Assembly (NCBI GenBank): GCA_040755835.1
Contig: JBFMAB010000080.1
Span: 1-64,000 of the forward strand
Length of the DNA: 64,000 bases
Direction of reading: 5' to 3'
Source of the DNA: JADLDB01 sp040755835
Lineage (GTDB): Bacteria; Myxococcota; Myxococcia; Myxococcales; Myxococcaceae
Positions within the stretch are counted from its first letter, which is position 1, and the number at the start of each line of letters is the position of its first letter. Positions 53,170-59,729 of the stretch are shown here, one piece after another. A program made the position numbers and the translations under genes. Below the pieces are notes generated by a model, which made no database searches, had not been told where the DNA came from, and saw only the letters and a program-made list of their open reading frames with translations.

Positions 53170-54804
53170 CTAGTCGTCGGCGTCGGACAGGCCCCAGCCC
53201 TTGAGCTTCCGGCCCAGCGTGTTGCGGCCGATGCCCAGCCACTTCGCGGCCTGGGTGCGGTTGCCCTTCGCGCGCTCGAGGACGGAGAGGACGTGGGCTT
53301 TTTCCATCTGGTCCAGCGTCATCGGCAGCGTGTCGGTGGGCTTGAAGCCCTCGGGGATCGCCTGCGCCGCCGCGGGGAGCTCCCGCTTCCCGCCGACGGG
53401 CAGCGACAGGTGCTCGGGGAGGATCTCGCCCTCGGACAGCACCACCGCGCTCTCGATGCAGTTCTCGAGCTCGCGCACGTTGCCCGGCCAGTGCCACGCC
53501 TTGAGCCGCTCGAGCGCCGCCGCCGTCAGCGTGGGCGCCCTCGCCAGGTGGTGGCGCCTGGTGGCCGACGCGATGAAGTGCCGCGCGAGGCGCTCGAGAT
53601 CTTCGGGCCCGCGATCGCGCAGCGCCGGCAGCACCAGCTCGACCACCTTGATGCGGTAATAGAGGTCCTCGCGGAACTTCCCTTCGCGAACCATCTGCGC
53701 GAGGTCGCGGTGCGTCGCCGCGACGATGCGCACGTCCACTGGCACCGTCTGCGTGCCGCCGACGCGCTCGAACTCGCGGTCCTGCAGCACGCGCAACAGC
53801 TTGCCCTGCACCGGCAGCGGCAGCTCGCCCAGCTCGTCGATGAAGACGGTACCGCCGTTGGCCACCTCGAACTTGCCCAGCTGCCGCGCCTCGGCGCCGG
53901 TGAAGGCGCCTTTCTCGTGACCGAACAGCTCGTTCTCGATGAGCGAGCCGGGCAGGGCGGCGCAGTCCACCTTCACGAAGGGCTTCGCGCGGCGCCGCGA
54001 GTTGACGTGCACCGCGCGGGCGAACAGCTCCTTGCCGGTGCCCGACTCGCCGCGCAGCAGCACCGTCGCGTCGGTGGTCGCGGCCTTCTGCACCACCCGG
54101 TAGAGCGCCTGCATCGGCGCCGACTCGCCGATCACCTTGTTGAAGAAGTAGCCGACCGGCTGCTCGGGCCGCGCCCGCGCGCGCTGCAGCTCGGTGTAGA
54201 GCGAGGTGGACTGCAGCGCATGGCTCACCTGCGCCGCCATCGCCGCCAGCCGCGCCTCGTCCTCGGCGTCGAAGGTGCCGCCGCCGAGCCGGTTCAGGAC
54301 CTGCAACACGCCGAAGGTCTCGCCCTGCGCGTCCTTGAGCGGCACCGCGAGGAGCGACGTCGTGCGGTAGCCGGTCAGCTTGTCGATGTCGGGGTTGAAG
54401 CGCGACTCGTTCTGTGCGGTGGGGATGTTCACCGTCCCGCCGTGCTGCGCGACGTAGCCCGCGACGCCCTGGCCCAGCTTCAGGCGGATCTGCTTGAGCT
54501 CCGGGAGGTGCGCCGCGCGGCTGAACAGCTCGCCGCGGGAGTGATCGACCAGGTACAGCGTGCCGCGATCGGCCTGCATCGACGCGGCGATCCGATCGAC
54601 GAGCGTGTGGAGGAACTCGTCGAGGTTGACCTCCTGGCCAACCAGGCCTCCGACGGACAGCAGGACCTGCGAGGGATCGTCAGAGGGGCGTGGCATGCGC
54701 AGCAGACTCTCGAGGAAGGAGTCCACCGCGCGGGGACGTGGGGCGCAAGCCAAAGGTGGGGCGATCACGGGCGGCCTCCTTTCGCTCTCGGGGAACAGCG
54801 ACAT
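53170..54804 (-). CDS. sigma-54-dependent activator with GAF, AAA+ and Fis-type HTH
   Basis: 544 residues. A GAF sensor domain at about 60-205, then the AAA+ core: Walker A GESGTGKE, GAFTGA loop for sigma-54 contact, Walker B VFIDELGELP, and the R-finger region. A Fis-type HTH ends the protein (GNRTQAAKWLGIGRNTLGRKL). It turns on RNA polymerase with sigma-54 at -24/-12 promoters. The ligand of the GAF domain is unknown. MPRPSDD (start 54696) is an alternative start, since the first 36 residues are low-complexity. It starts next to the stop of the MBL gene, so the two form an operon. Confidence 0.94.
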   Translation of the reverse strand: MSLFPESERRPPVIAPPLACAPRPRAVDSFLESLLRMPRPSDDPSQVLLSVGGLVGQEVNLDEFLHTLVDRIAASMQADRGTLYLVDHSRGELFSRAAHLPELKQIRLKLGQGVAGYVAQHGGTVNIPTAQNESRFNPDIDKLTGYRTTSLLAVPLKDAQGETFGVLQVLNRLGGGTFDAEDEARLAAMAAQVSHALQSTSLYTELQRARARPEQPVGYFFNKVIGESAPMQALYRVVQKAATTDATVLLRGESGTGKELFARAVHVNSRRRAKPFVKVDCAALPGSLIENELFGHEKGAFTGAEARQLGKFEVANGGTVFIDELGELPLPVQGKLLRVLQDREFERVGGTQTVPVDVRIVAATHRDLAQMVREGKFREDLYYRIKVVELVLPALRDRGPEDLERLARHFIASATRRHHLARAPTLTAAALERLKAWHWPGNVRELENCIESAVVLSEGEILPEHLSLPVGGKRELPAAAQAIPEGFKPTDTLPMTLDQMEKAHVLSVLERAKGNRTQAAKWLGIGRNTLGRKLKGWGLSDADD

Positions 54805-55632
54805 CTACAGGTGCACCCGGTTCCCTTCGCGCGCGGGCTCGGCGGTGGGGAAGAGCTGGCGGGCGTCCTCGGCCATCGCCTCCACCGTCTCGTCCGAGTG
54901 CGCGGGATCGTGGTGGAAGAGGAAGAGGCGCTTCACGTGCATGGCCCTGGCGATGCGCGCGGCGTCGAGGTTGGTGGAGTGGCCCCAGCCCTTCCTCGAC
55001 ATGCCCACGCGGCCCTCGTACTCGTCCGGCGTGTACTGCGCGTCGAGGACCAGCGCGTCGGCGCCGTCCAGCACGCGCGCGACCGGCACCGCGAGGCCGT
55101 CGGCCGTCAGCTCGACGTCGGTGCAGTAGGCGAAGCGCTGGCCGTCCGCCTCGATGTGGTAGCCGAGGCAGCCCTGCGGGTGCGGCAACTCGATGGGCGT
55201 GATGCGGAACGGGCCCGTCTCGATCACCTGGCCTGGCACCGCCGACTGGAAGTCGAGGCGCGAGCGCATCGCCGACAGCGGCACCGGGAAGTTGGGCGGC
55301 TCCATCTGCTTCGCGAGCACGCTGCGCAGCTGCTGCTGGCCGTCGGCGCCCGGGCCGTACAGCGTGAGCTCGGACGACGGGAGATAGGCCGGCGTGAAGA
55401 AGGGGAAGCCCTGCACGTGGTCCCAGTGCAGATGCGAGAAGAGCATCGTGGCCTTCACCGGCTGGTGCTTGAGCAGCGACTCACCCAGCGATCGCAGGCC
55501 CGTGCCCGCGTCGAGGATGAGGCGGTGCCCCTGGCTCTCCACCTCCACGCAGGAGGTGTTGCCGCCGATGCGGGCGACGTGTGCGCCGGATGAGGCGACG
55601 CTGCCGCGAACTCCCCAGAAACGGATGTCCAT
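54805..55632 (-). CDS. metallo-beta-lactamase-fold hydrolase
   Basis: 275 residues. It opens with DIRFWGVRGSVASSG, typical of the RNase Z/phosphodiesterase-like subgroup. Zinc ligands: SHLHWDHVQG (HxHxDH), and later GWGHSTN and LFLFHHDPAHSD. The likely reaction is hydrolysis of a phosphodiester or related bond; cyclic nucleotides are possible given the cyclase nearby, but that is inference. ATG 55632 has AAGGAG seven bases upstream. It precedes the sigma-54 activator without a gap. Confidence 0.9.
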   Translation of the reverse strand: MDIRFWGVRGSVASSGAHVARIGGNTSCVEVESQGHRLILDAGTGLRSLGESLLKHQPVKATMLFSHLHWDHVQGFPFFTPAYLPSSELTLYGPGADGQQQLRSVLAKQMEPPNFPVPLSAMRSRLDFQSAVPGQVIETGPFRITPIELPHPQGCLGYHIEADGQRFAYCTDVELTADGLAVPVARVLDGADALVLDAQYTPDEYEGRVGMSRKGWGHSTNLDAARIARAMHVKRLFLFHHDPAHSDETVEAMAEDARQLFPTAEPAREGNRVHL

Positions 55633-55639
55633 GATGGCG

Positions 55640-55645
55640 CTCCTT
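55640..55645 (-). promoter_or_regulatory. Shine-Dalgarno AAGGAG of the MBL gene
   Basis: AAGGAG lies seven bases before ATG 55632 and decides that start. Confidence 0.75.
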
Positions 55646-55688
55646 CGTGTGCCGCCCCGACCGGATCGTCGCGGTCGACTGGAGCCTG

Positions 55689-55704
55689 AGCACGCCGGGT
55701 GCCA
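55689..55704 (-). promoter_or_regulatory. candidate sigma-54 (-24/-12) promoter
   Basis: On the minus strand TGGCAC, five bases, GTGCT: the invariant GG and GC lie ten bases apart, and only the first T of TTGC is changed. It would start transcription about 45 bases before the ATG of the MBL gene, whose operon encodes a sigma-54 activator. Confidence 0.5.
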
Positions 55705-55918
55705 CCCGGAAGTAGCTGGAATCACGTGGGCGGTCCGGACCGGTGCACCACCGTGGAGCGGGCACCCTGCGCCGAAGTGGGGCGTGCCCTTCGACTGCCG
55801 GCAGCGCTGCGACGAAGGCACGGGCGCGGGCAGGGCGTGGGCCGAAGCCGCCGCCCGTGCGCGCGACTCGGAGAGACGGGCCGACGCCGTCCTCGGCGCG
55901 TTCTGTCGGTACGAACGG

Positions 55919-55948
55919 GGCGGGCCCGCCAGCATCGGTGAGCCCGCC
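55919..55948 (-). terminator. 7-bp hairpin after the sulfur operon
   Basis: GGCGGGC (55919-55925) and GCCCGCC (55942-55948) pair around a 16-base loop, starting 23 bases beyond the rhodanese-like stop. No T-run follows. Confidence 0.3.
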
Positions 55949-55970
55949 ATGGCCCCCTGTCGTCGGCGTC

Positions 55971-56591
55971 TCAACAGCCTTCGCGTGCGGCCGCCGGCTT
56001 GTGCGCCGTGTCGCGGCGAATGGGGGCGGTTGGCAGCGGCGCCGTCACCGCCGCCGGGCGCTCGCCCGCGAAGAATGCACGCACGGCTTCCTTCTGCTTG
56101 AGCTCGTTCATCTGTTCCTCGTCGGTGACGCCCTCGAAGCTCACCGTCGCCAGCACGTCGCGCTCCCAGCCCGCGTACCCGTCCTTGAGCAACAGCAGGT
56201 TGGGGTTGCGCGCCAGCACCTTCGGCAGCTCCACCGTCTCCGTGCCGGTAGCGGTGTAGACGACCAGCTTCCTGGACAGGTCCACGAAGTCGCCCTTGTC
56301 GACCGCGGCGCGGCCCTCGGCGGCGTTCGCGTGGCAGTGCCCGCAGTTGACCGCGCCACGAACGTGGCCCTTCTCGAAGGCGCTGGGCGGCCGCAGGTCG
56401 ATGACGGTGAAGTCGCGCCGGCCTTCGACGATCCACTTCGCGAGCTCGTCCGGCTGCACCACGGCGTGGGTGCGTGCGTCCACCTCGTACTTCAGCTTGC
56501 GCGGCGGCGGCCCGCGGGAGGCCAGCGCGGCCACGGTGATGCCCGACGTCAGCAGGACCACGGCGAAGAGGATTCGGCTGCGCGTCATCAT
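55971..56591 (-). CDS. rhodanese-fold exported protein with CxxCH motif and no catalytic Cys
   Basis: 206 residues with an N-terminal signal or anchor segment (about 6-24). A rhodanese fold is recognisable from DELAKWIVEGRRDFTVIDLRPPSAFEKGHVRGA to LLLLKDGYAGWERDVL. The usual active-site loop CxxGxR is replaced by TATGTE (Thr113), so sulfurtransferase chemistry at that site is not expected. Right after GHVRGAVN it carries CGHCH (Cys83, Cys86, His87), the c-type haem attachment motif. The chain ends in a lone Cys206. It is the last gene of the sulfur operon; ATG 56588 or 56591 overlaps the transporter stop. Confidence 0.85.
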   Translation of the reverse strand: MMTRSRILFAVVLLTSGITVAALASRGPPPRKLKYEVDARTHAVVQPDELAKWIVEGRRDFTVIDLRPPSAFEKGHVRGAVNCGHCHANAAEGRAAVDKGDFVDLSRKLVVYTATGTETVELPKVLARNPNLLLLKDGYAGWERDVLATVSFEGVTDEEQMNELKQKEAVRAFFAGERPAAVTAPLPTAPIRRDTAHKPAAAREGC

Positions 56592-57202
56592 GGCGTCACG
56601 CTCCCCGCGGGCTTGTTCCCCAGCTTCCTGTCCAGCACGTGCGTCAGCGCGAAGGCGCCGAGCGCCAGCAGCACCACCGCCATCACCACCACGCCCACCG
56701 GCAGCCCGAGCGTCTCGGGGAGAATGACTCGCCCCATGCCCGACGACTCGTAGAAGCCGGCCAGCGCGGGCCACGCGAAGACGAAGCCCAGCACCCCCAG
56801 GAAAAAGCCGCCCATGTAGGTGAGGGCGTCGATGCGACCCGTCGCGCAGGCCACCACCGCCGTGCCCGGGCAGTACTGGCCGATCGCGAAGCCGGCGCCG
56901 AAGATGAGGCCGCCGACGATCTGCGGCACCAGGTATGTCTCGTTCAGCTGCACGCGGCCCACGTCGATGAAGCCCACCGCGCCCAGGCCGAACAGGCCCA
57001 GCATCGCCACCACGATGGCGGTGAACATGACCCGCAGGACGGCGAAGTTGTAGCCGTACCACTGGCCGGCCAGCGTCTTCGCGTCACCGAAGCCGGCGCG
57101 CTCCAGCACGAAGCCGAAGGCGACGCCCAACAGCGCAGCCATGGCGATGGTGGGCACGCTGCCCCACTCGGCGACCTTGGCGAAGGGTGCGATCGGTTCC
57201 AT
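56588..57202 (-). CDS. YeeE/YedE half-size transporter (second half)
   Basis: 204 residues with about five helices. The motif GQYCPGTAVVACATGRIDAL is the cysteine-bearing signature of the YeeE/YedE family, in which cysteines relay thiosulfate through the membrane. This half carries the YCPGT part. ATG 57202 is supported by AAGGAG at 57211-57216; the A of this ATG is shared with the TAA of the other half (TAATG), so their translation is coupled. Confidence 0.88.
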   Translation of the reverse strand: MEPIAPFAKVAEWGSVPTIAMAALLGVAFGFVLERAGFGDAKTLAGQWYGYNFAVLRVMFTAIVVAMLGLFGLGAVGFIDVGRVQLNETYLVPQIVGGLIFGAGFAIGQYCPGTAVVACATGRIDALTYMGGFFLGVLGFVFAWPALAGFYESSGMGRVILPETLGLPVGVVVMAVVLLALGAFALTHVLDRKLGNKPAGSVTP

Positions 57203-57915
57203 TACAGCCACTCCTTTCGAACGAAGTACGCCAGCGCGTAGCCGCCGGCGAAGACGGCGAACATGAAGGCCCAGCTGCCCACCGCCAGCGTGGCGCCGCC
57301 GGTGAGCGCCTGTCCCGAGGTGCAGCCGCGCGCGAGCCGCGCCCCGAACGCCGCCACGAAGCCGCCCACCGTCGCCAGCAAGAGCCGCCGGCGGACGGTG
57401 CTGTGCGGCCCCATGCTGATGGTCAGCTTCGCGCGGCGCGCCAGCACGGCCGACACGAAGCCGCCGACCAGCACGCCGACGAACATGTAGAGCAAAAAGT
57501 CGTCCAGCGAGTCCGACTCGTCGTTGATGTACTGGGCGGTGTAGGCGTTGTGACGCGCGTAGGTGTCGCGCTCGGCCATCGTGCCGCCCTTCGCCATCGC
57601 CTCGGTCTTCTGCAGCGTGTGCGCGGCGAGGCGGGTGACGGCGCCCGACGCGCCCAGGCCGCGGCCGGTGATGACGAACGCCGCCAGCAGCACCAGGCCC
57701 AGCGCCACGCCGGCGGCGTAGGAGTTCCAGTACGGGGCCGGCCTCTCGCCGGCGGCCTCTTCACGCCGCGCCTCGGCGCTCGCGCCGGCGGAAGCCAGCT
57801 CCGGGCCGGTGGCGACGTCCGCCAGCGAGGCCGGCTCGGCGCTCGCCGTCGGCGCGGGCAGGGGCGCGGGCACGTCGGGCGTGACCGGGCTGGTGACGGG
57901 GGTAGGGTCAGACAT
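57202..57915 (-). CDS. YeeE/YedE half-size transporter (first half)
   Basis: 237 residues. A cytoplasmic Pro/Ala-rich start of about 60 residues, one helix (about 67-83), a soluble insert of about 50 residues with charged and His/Tyr-rich text (RDTYARHNAYTAQYINDESDS), and then three helices with the signature ARGCTSGQALTGG. Together with the next gene it would rebuild a full transporter of the YeeE type, probably for a sulfur compound. Its start overlaps the end of the NrfD-type gene by eight bases. Confidence 0.83.
   Translation of the reverse strand: MSDPTPVTSPVTPDVPAPLPAPTASAEPASLADVATGPELASAGASAEARREEAAGERPAPYWNSYAAGVALGLVLLAAFVITGRGLGASGAVTRLAAHTLQKTEAMAKGGTMAERDTYARHNAYTAQYINDESDSLDDFLLYMFVGVLVGGFVSAVLARRAKLTISMGPHSTVRRRLLLATVGGFVAAFGARLARGCTSGQALTGGATLAVGSWAFMFAVFAGGYALAYFVRKEWL
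57211..57216 (-). promoter_or_regulatory. Shine-Dalgarno AAGGAG of the second transporter half
   Basis: AAGGAG lies eight bases before ATG 57202, inside the end of the preceding gene, and favours this ATG over the GTG at 57211. Confidence 0.65.
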
Positions 57916-59173
57916 GGCGGGCCTCCGGGTTCAGTCGCAGGATCTTCGTGCCGCCGACGTAGAGGAGGATCGACGCGGCGATCGCCCCCACCACGATGAG
58001 CACCTCGGTCATCGACGGCGTGTACGAGAGGAAGCCCTCGACGCTGCCCTTGAAGGGCGGCTGGTACGCGAACGTCTCGCCGAGGTGCCCGTGCACGGGC
58101 TTGAGCGAGAACATCTGCCCCGAGAGCACGAAGTTGTACCGCATGACGAAGACCGCGATCATCGGCAGCGCCGCGGCCAGCGCGAGCGCGCCGAAGCTCC
58201 GGCGCGCCGAGGTGAAGAGGATCGTCAGCGGCGCCACCAGGCCGAGGAACGTCTCGAACACCCAGAAGCTGAAGAACATCGGCCCGGCCAGCGAGGCCAT
58301 CGTCACCTCGTACTTGTGGTAGTGGCCGCCGTTCACGCCGGTGATCAGCTTCCAGATCGTGAAGAAGGCGACGATGCCGATGAACAGCGCCAGCAGCTGC
58401 CGCAGCGCGTTCAGGAGCGGCACGTTCTCGGGACGCACCTGCTTGCCGTTGCCGAAGTAGTCGCCCAGCCACACCAGCAGGATGATCAGCGCCGCGCCGC
58501 ACATCAGCGCCGAGGCGATGAAGTAGATGGGCAGCAGCGGGCCGTACCAGACGGGCCGCGCGTGCGAGAGGCCGAACACCGCGCCCAGGTTCGAGTGCGC
58601 CGCCAGCGCCGCCACCACCGACATCGCGCCGACCACCTTCGCCTTCCGGTGTTCCTCGGTGAACAGGAAGAACAGCTCGGTGGCGATCAGCACCATGTAC
58701 ACGCCGTAGAGCGCGCCCATCCACCAGATCGGCGCCCGCGGGTTCGGCGAGAGGATCGCCAGCTTCGCGAGGAGGAAGGGCCGCTCGAGCTCGGTGGCGA
58801 TCACCGAGAAGCCCACCGTCAGCGTCACCAGCGCGAGGAAGATGGCTTTCTTCGCGATCGGCTCGAACACCTTGAAGCCGAAGACGTGCCCGAGGCTGCT
58901 GACCAGGCACAGGCCCGTCGAGGACACGACGAAGAAGACGTAGGTGGCGATCAGCACGCCCCACGGCAGTTCGCTGGTGGTGCCCATGGCGTGGTGGCCG
59001 TGGAGCAGCGCGGTCACCGCGCCCACCGCGCCCAGAAGCGCGATGGTGAGCAGCACGGCGAGCGCGCGCTTGCCGCGGCGGACGTGCGGCGGATCGTCCG
59101 GGGCGACGGTGAACAGCGTGGTGACCTGGCGCAGCTGCGCGCGGTCGACGAAGGCGTCAAGGGTGACGTTCAT
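57908..59173 (-). CDS. nrfD: NrfD/PsrC-type quinol-interacting membrane subunit
   Basis: 421 residues with nine or ten predicted helices. Features of the PsrC/NrfD family: ELPWGVLIATYVFFVVSSTGLCLVSSLGHVFG early on, PIWWMGALYGVYM and a late RYNFVLSGQMF. It anchors the molybdoenzyme to the membrane and exchanges electrons with the quinone pool. It follows the iron-sulfur subunit after 18 bases. Confidence 0.93.
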   Translation of the reverse strand: MNVTLDAFVDRAQLRQVTTLFTVAPDDPPHVRRGKRALAVLLTIALLGAVGAVTALLHGHHAMGTTSELPWGVLIATYVFFVVSSTGLCLVSSLGHVFGFKVFEPIAKKAIFLALVTLTVGFSVIATELERPFLLAKLAILSPNPRAPIWWMGALYGVYMVLIATELFFLFTEEHRKAKVVGAMSVVAALAAHSNLGAVFGLSHARPVWYGPLLPIYFIASALMCGAALIILLVWLGDYFGNGKQVRPENVPLLNALRQLLALFIGIVAFFTIWKLITGVNGGHYHKYEVTMASLAGPMFFSFWVFETFLGLVAPLTILFTSARRSFGALALAAALPMIAVFVMRYNFVLSGQMFSLKPVHGHLGETFAYQPPFKGSVEGFLSYTPSMTEVLIVVGAIAASILLYVGGTKILRLNPEARHV

Positions 59174-59191
59174 GGTGAGCCTCGGATCTCG

Positions 59192-59728
59192 TCAGGACAG
59201 GAAGAACATCTTCGGGCGGGTGTCCTCGTCGGGCTTGAGGACCTCGGCGTGGCGCTCCTTGAGCTGCTTGTGCACCTTCGAGGTGGGATCATCGAGATCG
59301 CCGAACGTGAGCGCGCCCGTCGGGCACACCGTGACGCACGCCGGGTCGAGGCCCTGCTTCACGCGGTGGATGCAGAAGGTGCACTTGTCGACGTAGCCGT
59401 CGGGGTGGAGGTACCGGGCTTCGTAGGGGCAGGCGATGATGCACGCCTTGCAGCCGACGCACTTGTCGGCGCTCACCACCACGATGCCCCCGTCCTCGTA
59501 GTGCGACGCGCCCGTCGGGCACGCCGACACGCAGGGCGCGTTCTCGCAGTGGTTGCAGCGCTCACTGCGGGTGGCGATGGAGAGGAGCGGGAACTCGCCG
59601 TGCTCCTCCTGCACCGTCCAGCAGCGGGCGGCGCCTTCCGGCACCTGGTTCTCGTTCTTGCAGGCCAGCACGCACGCGTTGCACGTGACGCACAGCTTCT
59701 GGTCGCAGGTCATCGCGTAGCGGGGCAT
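59192..59728 (-). CDS. four-cluster ferredoxin-type electron-transfer subunit (PsrB-like)
   Basis: 178 residues with four [4Fe-4S] motifs: CVTCNACVLACKNEN, CNHCENAPCVSACPTGA, CVGCKACIIACPYEARY and CTFCIHRV...CVTVCPTGAL. This is the DMSO-reductase-family beta subunit that wires the catalytic subunit to the membrane subunit. It has no signal peptide of its own and would ride with the Tat-exported alpha subunit. One base separates it from the alpha subunit gene. Confidence 0.95.
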   Translation of the reverse strand: MPRYAMTCDQKLCVTCNACVLACKNENQVPEGAARCWTVQEEHGEFPLLSIATRSERCNHCENAPCVSACPTGASHYEDGGIVVVSADKCVGCKACIIACPYEARYLHPDGYVDKCTFCIHRVKQGLDPACVTVCPTGALTFGDLDDPTSKVHKQLKERHAEVLKPDEDTRPKMFFLS

Positions 59729-59729
59729 G

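Larger units (their letters stand above)
55633..55970. other. 338-base intergenic region with a sigma-54-type promoter
   Basis: It lies between the end of the rhodanese-like gene and the MBL gene, both on the minus strand. It holds the -24/-12 element at 55689-55704, the ribosome binding site at 55640-55645 and a hairpin at 55919-55948. No gene was recognised in it. Confidence 0.55.
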
